A stretch of DNA of 64,000 nt from Lysinibacillus agricola (GCF_016638705.1 NZ_CP067341.1:3475501-3539500); one strand, 5' to 3'; shown: positions 33,623-44,100, numbered from the stretch's first letter. Made by a program: numbers and translations. The notes: a model not told the origin generated them from the sequence alone.

Positions 33623-34384
33623 CTAAAGTGTGTTTTGTACAGCTTGTAGTACATCTTCAAATGTAGAATATTGCTGTCCGTATTTTATATTTGGTCTTGC
33701 GATTAAAATTGTTTCAATGCCACATACAAGAGCAGCCTCTAGCTTTTCATCCACCGAGCCAACCTTGCCGCTTTCTTTCGTAATCATCAATGTCACACCA
33801 TATTGACGAAAGAGGGCTTCGTTTAATTCCTTTGAAAAAGGGCCTTGTATGGCAACAATATCTCTTTGTGCCACACCAAGTGCTTCGCATTTTTCCATAT
33901 TATCGAGTCGAGGAAGCATACGCGCAATTACTCGTGTATGTTCTAAACCATGTAACACCTTTGTAAATGTTGCTAGCGTTTTACTGCCCGTCGTTAGCAT
34001 AATGACGCCGCGTTTTTCCGCTGCTAAATGGGCAGCCTCCTCATAATCTTTCACAATCGTAATTAGTGGGTGTGCATAATGCTCATGGGCACGTTCATAG
34101 CGAATATACGGAACATTTGCTTGCTCAGCAGCAGCCATAGCATTTTTTGAAGCTTCTTCAGCAAATGGATGAGAGGCATCTACAACTAAACGATACCCTC
34201 GCTCTGTGATAATCGTCGCCATTTCCTCAGCCGTTAATCGACCAATTAAATGAGGGAGGCCTACTTCTGCAAGGCTTGAAGCGGCTGATTCAGTAACGAC
34301 CGTAGCTGTCACAGCGTAACCTGCTGACTGTAATTCAAGTGCTAGATTCCTTGCATCACTCGTCCCTGCTAACATGAAAATCAT
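33623..34384 (-). CDS. cbiJ: Cobalt-precorrin-6A reductase
   Basis: 253 residues (CbiJ/CobK). NADPH-dependent reduction of the macrocycle. Motifs: MIFMLAGTSDARNLALELQ at the N-terminus, VVDASHPFAEEASKNA (the DATHPFA-type motif), and VAIQGPFSKELNEALF. It overlaps cbiX by 4 bp. Standard length. Confidence 0.95.
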   Translation of the reverse strand: MIFMLAGTSDARNLALELQSAGYAVTATVVTESAASSLAEVGLPHLIGRLTAEEMATIITERGYRLVVDASHPFAEEASKNAMAAAEQANVPYIRYERAHEHYAHPLITIVKDYEEAAHLAAEKRGVIMLTTGSKTLATFTKVLHGLEHTRVIARMLPRLDNMEKCEALGVAQRDIVAIQGPFSKELNEALFRQYGVTLMITKESGKVGSVDEKLEAALVCGIETILIARPNIKYGQQYSTFEDVLQAVQNTL

Positions 34385-35262
34385 TTCACTGGCTCCTCTT
34401 CATGGTGGTGATCATGTCCATGATCGTGGTCATGATGGTGATGATGATGCGCATGTCCATGCACCGCCGCATAAGCACGATAATTTTCTAAATCTTGCAT
34501 ACCTGTTGATGTACCATTCACAGCTTGCTCAATTCGCTCTAATAACACATTTTGCAAACGCTCATGATAGCCAAAATAGTTGGCAATTTGAATATCACAG
34601 TCAGCATATTTTTCGTTAAATTGCTTACACATGCCGTTCATACGTTCCATTAGGATACCTGTGAATAAGAAATACGGTAGCATAATGATTTTTTTAGCAC
34701 CCAGCTTCACACAGCGCTCAATTCCTTCTTCAACACGAGGATCTGTGACACCCATAAAGGCGCTTTCTACATACTGAACCGGGAGTTTTTCCCATAATAA
34801 ACGTGTAATTTTATAAAAATCACCATTTGCAGCTGGGTCACTACCGCCTCGTGCAATTAATAAAATGGCAGTATCCTTATGTTCTTCCTCAGCATTAAAG
34901 CCAATTTCTGCTAAACGGTCTTCTAAAATAGCAAATATTTCGTCATGGATACCGATTGTTTGGCCATATGTGAACGTAATATTTGGATAATGCTCACGCG
35001 CATGTTCGATTTCTGCTGGAATATGAAGTTTTGAATGTCCAGCATGAAGAAGAATAATCGGAATAACATGTACCTCTGTAGCACCCTTCTTCACACAGTT
35101 CGTAATACCTTCTTCAATATTTGGAGATGCAAACTCTAAGAAACATGTTTCCACTAAAAAGCTTTCATCAATACGAGGTGTCATTTGCTCGATAAACGTG
35201 CGTACCTCATCATTTCCTGCTGCTAAACGGCTCCCATGGCCGACAAATAAAATTGCTTTCAT
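34381..35262 (-). CDS. cbiX: Sirohydrochlorin cobaltochelatase CbiX with histidine-rich tail
   Basis: 293 residues from ATG 35262 (MKAILFVGHGSRLAAGNDEV), chosen because GAGGAG lies 7 nt upstream; the frame opens at 35289. This is the long (two-domain) CbiX: the first half carries VGHGSR and IPIILLHAGHSKLHIP with the metal-binding histidines, the second half the degenerate LIARGGSDPAANGD and MLPYFLFTGILMERM. The last 25 residues contain an uninterrupted His/Asp/Gly tract (HGHAHHHHHHDHDHG and on), as in B. megaterium CbiX, which may hold cobalt or an Fe-S centre. It inserts Co2+ into sirohydrochlorin, the committed anaerobic step. Confidence 0.96.
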   Translation of the reverse strand: MKAILFVGHGSRLAAGNDEVRTFIEQMTPRIDESFLVETCFLEFASPNIEEGITNCVKKGATEVHVIPIILLHAGHSKLHIPAEIEHAREHYPNITFTYGQTIGIHDEIFAILEDRLAEIGFNAEEEHKDTAILLIARGGSDPAANGDFYKITRLLWEKLPVQYVESAFMGVTDPRVEEGIERCVKLGAKKIIMLPYFLFTGILMERMNGMCKQFNEKYADCDIQIANYFGYHERLQNVLLERIEQAVNGTSTGMQDLENYRAYAAVHGHAHHHHHHDHDHGHDHHHEEEPVK

Positions 35263-35276
35263 CTCATTACTCCTCA

Positions 35277-36947
35277 CTAGTCGCCGCACGGAGCTGGCTC
35301 TACTTTTATTTTTGAAGACATATCCTGATACGTAAAATGTAGGATCTTTTTCACACGCTTAAAGTATTTAAACAAACGTTCATTTGGATGTGCATTTGCT
35401 TTATACTCTTCGATAATGTCTGTGATAAGCGGTATAAGCTGTTCAGGCTCTAGGCCCTCAACAACAGGCTGGGCAGCATGTGCAGTACGGCCAACCGGCT
35501 TAGCACCAATAAAAACATCAAATTTACTTTTGCGATAAACAATACCAATATCATCAAATACGGCTCGATAACATGCCATACCACAGCCATTAAAGCCAAT
35601 ATTTAATGTTTTCGGTAACGACATACCTCCAAGCTTTTCTTGAATCTCTTCCGCATAAGGAATCGAATCGGCCTTTTCTCCGTAACAGAAGTCACAAGCC
35701 TTTAACGATAGCACGTCACCAATTGGTGTTAGTAAAAAGCCCACTTCACGAAGCTTTGCAGTAATTTCTTCAGGCTCAGCCGTTGGAATTTTCAAATGAA
35801 TTTGATGGTCTGGTGTATACTCCATCGTTCCTTCCTCACCAACGACCTCCGCTAACGTCATCATTTGTTGAGGCGTAAAGAACTTATTGGCTACCCCTGG
35901 ACTAACAGCTAATTCAAAAATGGATTGGATTTTTTGTTGAACAAGCTTAGGTGTTACCTTCATAGCACTTGTTCCATTCACCATTGTTAGAGCTGCTGTC
36001 GCCATTTCAAGTGATGATTTTTTAGGCTTCGGTTCTGGTGTTATGGCTAAACTGGGCTTAATTCGATTGGCATTGGGATCTGTCGCAAAATCATTACGTG
36101 CCTTCCCTGTTTCTTGATTCATTGCCCAAGGTTCATTTTCATCTCTAAGTCGTTGATGTGGTCGTAACGGTTGTTTTTCTTCACCAAGTGTATATTTGCG
36201 CTGATAACCACGCGGCGTAATCATTTTATTGTCATAGAAGAACGTTGATGAATTCCCGATAATAACCGTTGTTAACATGCCGATATCATGTTCCAGCATT
36301 TCTGCTAAAGTCGTCATCGTAATTTCCTGGCGATCACGGTAAGCACTCTTCACAAGTCCTACCGGCGTATCTGGCGAACGATATTCTAATAAAATTCGTT
36401 GTGCCTCTACGATCTGTCTCGTACGACGGCCACTCTTTGGGTTATAAAGAGCGATAACAAAATCCGCCATTGCTGCCGCTTCTACTCGCTTTGCAATTAA
36501 ATTCCAAGGTGTCAAATGGTCACTTAAACTAATGGTACAGGCGTCATGCATTATTGGAGCACCTAGTAAACTTGCACACGAATTAATAGCCGAAATGCCT
36601 GGAACAATTTCAACCTCGATACCAGTTGCTTCTGTCCAACCTAGCTCGATTAATACCTCATACACTAATCCTGCCATGCCATAAACGCCTGCATCTCCGC
36701 TCGAAATAACCGATACGATACTTCCAGCCTCTGCTTGACGTACTGCTTCCTGTGCACGTGAAACTTCCTCTGTCATACCAGTACTAATAATCGACTTTGC
36801 GCTAACTAAATCCTGAATAAGTTCAACATAAGTTTTATAACCAATGATCATATCACTTTGTTGTAGTGCCTCCACAGCACGAGTCGTAATATGTTTAAAA
36901 TCTCCAGGGCCAAAGCCAACTACGAAAATCTTACCTTTTTGCGCCAT
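35277..36947 (-). CDS. cbiH60: CbiH60: precorrin-3B C17-methyltransferase fused to a sulfite/nitrite reductase-like Fe-S domain
   Basis: 556 residues. The N-terminal half (1-250) is CbiH: KIFVVGFGPGDFKHITTRAV, SVISSGDAGVYGMAGLVYEV and IALYNPKSGRRTRQIVEAQR. A linker of about 80 residues leads to a C-terminal nitrite/sulfite reductase ferredoxin-like and 4Fe-4S half, with cysteines at 418, 421, 455 and 459 (KACDFCYG ... NGCGMACYR). This architecture is that of B. megaterium CbiH60, which catalyses ring contraction with C17 methylation and contains a [4Fe-4S] cluster (published knowledge). It lies 4 bp after cbiW, whose product may deliver electrons to it. Confidence 0.96.
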   Translation of the reverse strand: MAQKGKIFVVGFGPGDFKHITTRAVEALQQSDMIIGYKTYVELIQDLVSAKSIISTGMTEEVSRAQEAVRQAEAGSIVSVISSGDAGVYGMAGLVYEVLIELGWTEATGIEVEIVPGISAINSCASLLGAPIMHDACTISLSDHLTPWNLIAKRVEAAAMADFVIALYNPKSGRRTRQIVEAQRILLEYRSPDTPVGLVKSAYRDRQEITMTTLAEMLEHDIGMLTTVIIGNSSTFFYDNKMITPRGYQRKYTLGEEKQPLRPHQRLRDENEPWAMNQETGKARNDFATDPNANRIKPSLAITPEPKPKKSSLEMATAALTMVNGTSAMKVTPKLVQQKIQSIFELAVSPGVANKFFTPQQMMTLAEVVGEEGTMEYTPDHQIHLKIPTAEPEEITAKLREVGFLLTPIGDVLSLKACDFCYGEKADSIPYAEEIQEKLGGMSLPKTLNIGFNGCGMACYRAVFDDIGIVYRKSKFDVFIGAKPVGRTAHAAQPVVEGLEPEQLIPLITDIIEEYKANAHPNERLFKYFKRVKKILHFTYQDMSSKIKVEPAPCGD

Positions 36948-36951
36948 TTTG

Positions 36952-37323
36952 TTACCCCTCTTTCACCTTTTCAATGCCTTTAATGGCTGTTGTTTGTGCT
37001 GTCCGCTGTAACGAACCTTCACGCAATGTAAAGACATGCTCATTATGTAACGATTCATGATTTAAATCTTGCACGAGTGCCCTCGCATGCTCCGTTGTCG
37101 GCACACGGTACCAATTCCCTTGAGGATATCCAATGACAACGCAAGCATCCTTACATCTGCCATTACAGCGAGTCCTTGTCGTATGTATCTCCTTATCAAG
37201 TGCCAGCAACTGTATTTCATCTCGGATTGCCTGTGTAATTTCCTCTGCATCTTTTTTCATACAGCTACTACCATTGCAAATAAAAAGATGTGTTTTCATC
37301 CCCTCTAAATTCCAAGTTGTCAT
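36952..37323 (-). CDS. cbiW: CbiW: thioredoxin-like [2Fe-2S] ferredoxin
   Basis: 123 residues. Cysteines at 16, 21, 53, 57 and 61 (FICNGSSCMKK and RTRCNGRCKDACVV) make a thioredoxin-like [2Fe-2S] ferredoxin motif. The ATG at 37323 is backed by GGGGAG 7 nt upstream; an inner ATG at 37299 (MKTHLFICNG) is the usual family start but directly follows an AGAGGGG. First gene of the cob operon, immediately after the riboswitch-terminator. An electron carrier for CbiH60 or corrin reduction is likely (inference from position and cluster). The C-terminal 30 residues are lineage-specific. Confidence 0.88.
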   Translation of the reverse strand: MTTWNLEGMKTHLFICNGSSCMKKDAEEITQAIRDEIQLLALDKEIHTTRTRCNGRCKDACVVIGYPQGNWYRVPTTEHARALVQDLNHESLHNEHVFTLREGSLQRTAQTTAIKGIEKVKEG

Positions 37324-37354
37324 AGTTGTTCTCCCCTCATTTGCTTTTAGGAAA

Positions 37355-37395
37355 AAGAAAAACCTTTACTCTAGACGGAAGAGTAAAGGTTTTGT
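37355..37395 (-). terminator. Riboswitch-associated terminator before cbiW
   Basis: On the minus strand, AAAACCTTTACTC and GAGTAAAGGTTTTT pair around a 9-nt loop and are followed by TTTTTCTTTTT. It lies between the B12 aptamer and cbiW, so cobalamin binding presumably favours this hairpin and stops transcription of the operon. Confidence 0.85.
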
Positions 37396-37469
37396 AGAAG
37401 CTAAATAAAAACGAATATACGGGTACTCGCTCTCGCTTCAACTTCTCCCTCCGAAAAGTTTGCATGCAT

Positions 37470-37635
37470 CATCACATAAGCAGGTTTCCTGACTTAAGCT
37501 TCCTTTTACTTTCGCACCTTCCCATTTTTTTTATAAATGGTGGCCTTTGCGATTTCATCAGCTATTACAGTAGCGGGGGCTGTATCGGATTTTCACCGAT
37601 TTCCCTATTATCTTGAAAATATTCAAGCACTTATG
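37470..37635 (-). promoter_or_regulatory. Cobalamin riboswitch of the cob operon
   Basis: Reading the minus strand gives, in order, the conserved GGGAAATCGGTGAAAATCC segment, GATACAGCCCCCGCTACTGT, a variable stem, AAGGCCACC..., and the B12 box AGTCAGGAAACCTGC. These are the core elements of the cobalamin aptamer. With the terminator at 37355-37395 it forms a transcription-attenuation leader of cbiW and the operon behind it. Confidence 0.95.
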
Positions 37636-37879
37636 GACGTTTTATATGAATTTATGTAATTGAAAACTGTTTCTATCATAGCTTATTTTTTTAAAATTTC
37701 AATATTTCTTTCTTAATTTGTGACATTTATATTAATTTTTTTAGAAAAATGTGACATTAGTTCTCTATTTATCTGAATTTTCGACATTGAGACTCAATTA
37801 AACATTTTTTCATAAAAAGTATAGCATATATATGGAAATTCATGTTACACTTTGTCGTGAAATCTCACAACTTCATCTT

Positions 37880-38085
37880 TTTTCGGTGCGAAGTGTTCGT
37901 CATTTCGCTTAAAAGGGAAGCCGGTTCAAATCCGGCGCGGTCCCGCCACTGTACTAGAGAGTTTTATAGATAATGTCACTGTCCAAAGGATGGGAAGGCC
38001 TATAAAACGTTGAACTAAAGCCAGGAGACCTGCCGAAAAATATGTGATCGTTTCAACCTACGAGGATAGGTGTGCGGCTTAGCAG
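37880..38085 (+). promoter_or_regulatory. Cobalamin riboswitch of cbiMNQO
   Basis: Plus-strand aptamer with AAAAGGGAAGCCGGTTCAAA, GCGGTCCCGCCACTGT, GGGAAGGCC and the B12 box GCCAGGAGACCTGCC. It uses the GGTTCAAATCC variant, so it differs in detail from the divergent copy. It precedes a terminator and cbiM, giving cobalamin-repressed cobalt uptake. Confidence 0.95.
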
Positions 38086-38114
38086 ATTAGAATTCTATTT
38101 GCTTTTTTAGCTAT

Positions 38115-38148
38115 ACACTTTTCCGCAATTGGAGAAGTGTTTTTTTTA
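38115..38148 (+). terminator. Riboswitch-associated terminator before cbiM
   Basis: ACACTTTTCC and GGAGAAGTGT pair around CGCAATT and are followed by eight T. Located 48 bp before cbiM and after the B12 box region, as expected of an attenuator. Confidence 0.9.
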
Positions 38149-38195
38149 TTTTCGCACGCTACAATCGAAAAATTTAATGTTAGGAGGAGAGATAT

Positions 38196-38942
38196 TTGAA
38201 ATTCTCAGGTTGGAAGCTTAGTTATTTCTTACTGGCATTTTTATTCGTGCCAAATCGTGCATTTGCGATGCATATCATGGAGGGCTTTTTGCCGATTGAA
38301 TGGGCGATTTTTTGGTGGGTCGTATCGATTCCATTTATTATTTTAGGATTACGTTCTATTCGTAAAACCATTGATGAAAATCCTGAGACAAAAATGATAT
38401 TAGGTCTATCGGGTGCCTTTGCCTTTGTGCTATCAGCCTTAAAAATCCCTTCTGTAACGGGAAGTTGCTCACATCCGACAGGAGTTGGACTTGGGACAGT
38501 TCTTTTTGGGCCACTAGCCATGAGTGTTATCGGAACAATCGTATTATTATTCCAATCTTTACTTTTAGCACATGGTGGTCTTACAACATTAGGGGCAAAT
38601 ACCTTTTCCATGGCAATTGTTGGTCCTATTATTGTTTACTATGTATTTAAGGGCTCACAAAAAATGGGACTATCCTTTTCAGTAGCTGTCTTTTTAGCAG
38701 CAATGCTTGGTGACTTAGGTACATATGTTGTCACTTCTGTACAGCTAGCCCTTGCCTTCCCATCTGAAGTCGGAGGCTTTATGGCGTCATTCACAAAATT
38801 TGCTGGCATTTTTGCGTTAACACAAGTTCCTCTTGCTGTTAGTGAAGGAATTTTAACAGTGATCGTTATGAACTTCTTGAAAAAATACAATGTGAGCGAA
38901 TTAAAAGCATTACGTGTTTTCTCAGCAAAGGAGGCACACTAA
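38196..38942 (+). CDS. cbiM: ECF cobalt transporter, S component CbiM
   Basis: 248 residues. The leader ([18 protein letters not shown], about 1-24) precedes [13 protein letters not shown], the conserved N-terminus of mature CbiM whose Met-His residues bind Co2+ directly (structural knowledge of CbiM/NikM). Several hydrophobic helices follow, with [20 protein letters not shown], the family signature. The start is TTG (TTGAAATTC) behind AGGAGGAGAG. First gene of a four-gene plus-strand operon under a B12 riboswitch; it supplies cobalt for CbiX. Confidence 0.96.
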   Translation: MKFSGWKLSYFLLAFLFVPNRAFAMHIMEGFLPIEWAIFWWVVSIPFIILGLRSIRKTIDENPETKMILGLSGAFAFVLSALKIPSVTGSCSHPTGVGLGTVLFGPLAMSVIGTIVLLFQSLLLAHGGLTTLGANTFSMAIVGPIIVYYVFKGSQKMGLSFSVAVFLAAMLGDLGTYVVTSVQLALAFPSEVGGFMASFTKFAGIFALTQVPLAVSEGILTVIVMNFLKKYNVSELKALRVFSAKEAH

Positions 38943-38943
38943 A

Positions 38944-39216
38944 ATGAAAAAAAACTTACTGCTCTTAGCAATTGTTGTGTTACTAGCAATCATCCCCCTA
39001 TTTATCCAAAAGGGCGCAGAATTTGAGGGTGCTGATGGCGAAGCGGAAGCAGCAATTAGTGAAATAAATGCTGACTACGAGCCATGGTTTGAAAGCTTAT
39101 GGGAGCCACCAAGTGGTGAAATTGAAAGCTTATTATTCGCACTACAAGCTGCTATCGGCGCTGGATTTATCGGCTATTTCATCGGTTTAATGCGCGGCAA
39201 ACATAAAGAAGGTTAA
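38944..39216 (+). CDS. cbiN: Cobalt transport protein CbiN
   Basis: 90 residues from ATG 38944, one base after the cbiM stop; a longer in-frame extension to 38914 lies inside cbiM and is unlikely. Two membrane helices (LLLLAIVVLLAIIPLFI and LLFALQAAIGAGFIGYFIG) flank an extracytoplasmic loop with the family's EFEGADGEAEAAI and YEPWFESLWEPPSGEIES. CbiN aids metal loading of CbiM. Confidence 0.95.
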   Translation: MKKNLLLLAIVVLLAIIPLFIQKGAEFEGADGEAEAAISEINADYEPWFESLWEPPSGEIESLLFALQAAIGAGFIGYFIGLMRGKHKEG

Positions 39217-39221
39217 ACGCT

Positions 39222-39992
39222 ATGTTACTCATTGATAAGTATGCTTATATGAATAAGCTAGCGTCTGTTCATCCGCTAGAAAAAATGACGTTATCCCTTG
39301 GACTTCTTCTATTGTCGCTTATCATGAGAGATGAACGAATTTCACTCATTACATTTATTGTAATGAGTGCTTTTATCATTTTAAGCGCAAAAATCCCTAT
39401 TAAATATTATGCAAAACTACTATTGCTACCGGGATTTTTTTTACTGTCAAGTTTAGTATCTATTTTAATTTCGATAACGCCATCAACGAGCACGCTACCT
39501 GCACACATTTGGTCATTTTCTCTTAATAGTTGGACAATTTTTGTAGGCAGTGCGAGCCTAGTGACAGCGCAACAGCTTTTTTTCATCGTCCTTGGCAGCA
39601 TTAGCTGTTTGTATTTTTTAATTCTCACGACATCGGTACAATCTATTTGTCACGTCCTACGACTTTGGCGACTTCCCACTTTGTTTGTAGAACTAGTAGA
39701 ACTTACGTATCGATTTATTTTTATCTTTTTAGATAGTATGCAAAAAATTCATCTTGCCCAGCAGGCTCGACTAGGTTACAGCTCCCCTATGCAGTGGCTT
39801 CGCTCAGTATCAATGCTGATCACAGCTTTATTTGCTGAGATGTTCCAACGAAGTCGTGAATTAAACAATGCGATGGAAGCACGTGGTGGCGAAACTGTCT
39901 ATTGGCAGGAGGATGTTACCTATAACATGAAAAACTGGCTAGGTATTGCTGCAATTTTTATATTCCTCATCATTTATGGAGGTTTTTTCTGA
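39222..39992 (+). CDS. cbiQ: ECF transporter T component CbiQ
   Basis: 256 residues. An integral membrane coupling protein with about five or six helices. The coupling motif region is RYIFIF-like (TYRFIFIFLDSMQKIHLAQQ) followed by AEMFQRSRELNNAMEARGGE, which includes the ARG box that docks on the ATPase. It starts 5 bp after cbiN and its TGA overlaps the cbiO ATG by one base. Confidence 0.95.
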   Translation: MLLIDKYAYMNKLASVHPLEKMTLSLGLLLLSLIMRDERISLITFIVMSAFIILSAKIPIKYYAKLLLLPGFFLLSSLVSILISITPSTSTLPAHIWSFSLNSWTIFVGSASLVTAQQLFFIVLGSISCLYFLILTTSVQSICHVLRLWRLPTLFVELVELTYRFIFIFLDSMQKIHLAQQARLGYSSPMQWLRSVSMLITALFAEMFQRSRELNNAMEARGGETVYWQEDVTYNMKNWLGIAAIFIFLIIYGGFF

Positions 39993-40828
39993 TGACAGAC
40001 TTATTCTTTGAATTAAAACATTTATCTTACGCTTATGCAGATGGAACTCATGCCTTAACAGATATTACACTACAGATTCCAAAGGGGAAAAAAATCGCTT
40101 TACTTGGTCATAACGGGGCTGGGAAATCAACGTTATTTCAGCATTTAAATGGAATTTTGAAGCCAACCACTGGAAGTATAGCCTTTTGTGACAAAGAACT
40201 TAATTATAGTAGAAAAGCATTAAAAGTATTACGCCAACAGGTTGGTATTGTTTTTCAGGATGCAGACAACCAGCTTTTTTCGGGTACAGTTAAGCAGGAT
40301 ATTGCATTTGGGCCTCTGAATCTTGGCTGGACAACTGAAAAAATTGAAGAGAAAATTGCATGGGCTGTCGCTCAAACTGAAGTTGAAGCATTGCTCGATA
40401 AACCGATACATTTTTTAAGTGTTGGACAGAAAAAACGTGTCGCAATGGCAGGAGTACTAGCAATGGAACCTTCCGTATTACTATTAGATGAACCGACAGC
40501 TGGGCTAGATAATTATTATGCTGCACAAGTTTTACAGTATTTAGCTACATTAGAGAACGGTGAACGAACAATTTTACTAGCAACGCATGATATCGCTTTG
40601 GCATATGAATGGGCAGATCAAATAATCGTCATGGAAGCTGGGAGAATTATTTATAATGGGGATCCAGTTGAAATGTTCTTTCAAGAGGATTTGCTTGAAA
40701 GAGCCCATCTTGAACGTCCATGGGTCTTTGAAATGACGATTGCCTTACAAAACAAAAAACTAATTGAGAAAAACATTATAATGCCTCGATCGAAAGAAGA
40801 TTTACAAAGACTTATTGAGCAGCTTTAA
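39992..40828 (+). CDS. cbiO: ECF transporter ATPase CbiO
   Basis: 278 residues. Walker A GHNGAGKST (39-47), Q-loop VFQDADNQLFSGTV, signature HFLSVGQKKRVAMAGVL and Walker B SVLLLDEPTAGLD; the H-loop is ATHDIALA. The QDADNQLF Q-loop is typical of cobalt-type CbiO. It provides the energy for CbiMNQ. Only one ATPase gene is present, so it should act as a homodimer. No clear terminator follows. Confidence 0.96.
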   Translation: MTDLFFELKHLSYAYADGTHALTDITLQIPKGKKIALLGHNGAGKSTLFQHLNGILKPTTGSIAFCDKELNYSRKALKVLRQQVGIVFQDADNQLFSGTVKQDIAFGPLNLGWTTEKIEEKIAWAVAQTEVEALLDKPIHFLSVGQKKRVAMAGVLAMEPSVLLLDEPTAGLDNYYAAQVLQYLATLENGERTILLATHDIALAYEWADQIIVMEAGRIIYNGDPVEMFFQEDLLERAHLERPWVFEMTIALQNKKLIEKNIIMPRSKEDLQRLIEQL

Positions 40829-41147
40829 AACATTTTTAGGAACATAGCCTGTTGGGGATTATTGTTGCGTGCTTTTTCACTCTCCTTGACTGCAATCTCA
40901 CAAATCGATTAGATAAGGGACACCCGTAGCCTATAAGTCTGTTTTAGCTATGGACACTTATTGGTCAAAGAGGGTATTCGAACTCCCTCCCCTTTTAGTC
41001 TGCTAACGCAACTTTTTTACCATGTATTAAATAGAAAAATACGGATTGGTTCTTTTGGAAAAATATATTTTTATTACGAAACTTTTCTATCGTCCATTCG
41101 TATTAGTATAGATGTCACAAAATAAGACATTCAAGGAGGAAATATAA
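40829..41147. other. Intergenic gap between cbiO and the protease gene
   Basis: 319 bp without a gene. I see no strong hairpin after cbiO; short imperfect repeats such as TAGCCTATAAG are present. The last 20 bp hold the protease ribosome-binding site AAGGAGGA. Nothing else can be supported. Confidence 0.5.
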
Positions 41148-44100
41148 TTGAAGAAATGGAATAAGAAATCAATCGCTTTAGTAGCATCTGCAGCACTAAT
41201 GGTTCCTGCTACTTCTGCCTTTGCTGAAGCTCCACAAAAAACAGCAAAGAACCAAGATTTAGTGAAAGTAGCTAGCAATAAGGACCAAACATTTAAAAAT
41301 CAAAAAGAATGGATTAGCAAGGATACGATTATCGTCAAACATTCCGGTCTTGATAAGAATGTACATAATAAAATTGGCTCAAAAGTGATCCGCTCTATCC
41401 CTTCATTAGGTTACGATGTTATCCAACTGAACAAAGGAACAAATTTAGAAAAAGCAGTTTCATATTATGCTACACAAAAAGGGGTTAAAAGTGTATCCCC
41501 AAGCTATGTGTATCATTCCTTTGGCACAAAAACAGATCCAAAGAAACAGGATATGTATCATTTAAACCTACTTCAAATTGATAAAGCACTAGAATTAGCG
41601 GGCAACAATGATGTAAAAGTAGCCGTTATCGATTCTGGTGTGGATTTTAAACATCCAGATTTAAAATCTCAAGTGCTACCACCATATAATGCTGCAGCAC
41701 CTGCCAATACTTCTTATCCTGGTGATCATGGAACGCATGTAGCAGGAATTATTGGCGCGGCAAAAGATAATGGCATTGGAGGACACGGGATTAATCCAAA
41801 AGCCAAACTTCTTCCGATTGATGTATTCAACGGAAAAGAAGGTTCCAATGATTTCGTCATTGCACAAGGCATCCTTTACGCCATTGAGCAAGGCGCTGAT
41901 GTTATTAATATGAGCCTTGGCGGCTACGGAACATCTCCACTGTTAGAGGATGCAGTTCAGAAAGCCATTGATAAAGGAATTACCATTGTCGCAGCTGCTG
42001 GAAATGAATCGACAGATAACTACTCCTTCCCTGCTTCATACGAAGGTGTTATTAGTGTAGGTTCTACGAATGATCGAAACAAACTATCAAGCTATTCAAA
42101 TTATGGTCCATCGGTTGACCTAGTAGCTCCAGGTGAAGAAATTTATAGTACAGTTCATGATGAGAAAAAAGGATCATCATTTGTAAAATTTAGTGGAACA
42201 TCGATGGCATCTCCTGTTGTTGCAGGTGTGGCTTCCCTATTAAAATCAAAATACCCAGATTTAAAGCCTTATGAAATAGAAGCTATTCTCGAACAGACTG
42301 CAAAGGATTTAGGTGAGACGGGGTATGATCTTACATATGGACATGGTCTAGTAGATCCTGTGAAAGCATTACAGTATAATATAAAAGATTTACCAAAACA
42401 GTATTCAGAAACAAAAGGAGAGCGCTTGAAAAACGCTAAAGTCCTTAAAAAGGATACATTAAATACTGAAAAAGGTGCATTCAACCAACCGGACGAAAAG
42501 AAATGGTACAAGGTTAATTTAGATGAAAATGAATATGCTCAGCTGACATTAAACGGTGCAAACAAATATGATTATGCATTTGATTTGTACTTCTACCCTG
42601 AAGGTAACAGTAAAGAAGTAGAACCAATTAACGTCAATGATGTTCGCGTTGGCAAGCAAGAAGGATACCTATATAAAGCAGAGCAAAAGGGAACCCTTCT
42701 TATTGGAGTTAAAGATCATAATGGTAACTATAGCTCAAAGGGCGATTCTAACTATGTCTTCACAGCTCAAACAACTAATAAATTACCAATTGATTCACTA
42801 GATATGGAGCATATGGAGAATATTGAAAAATTCCCATTCAGTACAGCAGGGAAAAACTATACCCTACTTTCTGAAGATCATCTAGGTGACAAAGATTATT
42901 TTACATTTTCAGTAAATGAACCAACGACACTGAAATTTGATTTAACTGGGATTCCAGGTGTTACTGCATCCATGGAGCTTTATTTAAAAGAAGACTTAGT
43001 TAATGTACCAACAGAGGAATTCGATGCTGAAGGATTAGATGAGGCATATCCAATTCGAACATCTTATGGTACGGATAAAGGCGAAGGAGTAAACTTGGTT
43101 GTCGATGCTATGCCAGATCAAGAGTATGTAATAAGCGTATCTAATAAAAACAGTAACAATTTTTTACTTGATATGTTCTTTAGCGGCGGTATTAATACTG
43201 AAGAAACTGTTAGTGAATCAATCATTCCTTACACATTAAAAAGTGAAGTCGTAACCCTTCCTCAAGATGAAGACGGCCTTACATTTAATGGGGAAATGCA
43301 AGAAAACAACATACAAAAGGATCTTTTACCTTTAGCTGAATATAAAACAAAAAAACGTAATCAAGTAAATGATTTCATGAATATATTCATGAACCCAGAT
43401 GCAATGGGACAACCAGAAAACGCTGACCAGATTATGGAACAAGCAATTCGTTTTGATATTGGTCAAGATCAAAAAGCATACTTCCAAACTGAAGATGATG
43501 AAGATTACTTCACGTTTACAGCTAAAGAAAATGCCGTTTATGGTTTCAAGATTCAAAAAGGTATCAACCAATCACCAGCTGGTAATATATTCGAATACGA
43601 TGAGAAAACAAATGAATTAATCCCAGTTTCTTCATTAACTAATGATATGGGGTTACTTAGTCTACTTCTTGGATCAACAATTGATGAAAACGAAGCTAAG
43701 GCAATTGCATTGAAAAAGGATAAAACCTATGTTGTAAAAGTAATGAATCTTGGTGACCGTTCTGCTGAACCGTATACACTTAAAACAAGTAAAATGGCAG
43801 CTATTCCAGAAGAGTATAATAGAAAAAACAATACACCAAAAACTGCTAAAACGATTGGACCTAATATCACTTACAAAGATCATCTCATTTATCAAGATGA
43901 TACAGATTTTTACTATTTTAGACAACAAGGCAAAGATGAAGTCATGAGCCTTCTTATTTCTTCTGCACCATATACAAAAGAACAGCTAGATCAATTACCT
44001 AAAGAACTTCAAAATGATTTGAAGTTTTCAGGCTCCATTATAGAAGATACAAATGGTAATAAGAAAATTGATCCAGAAGAAATGGCAACAGAAATTCCAT

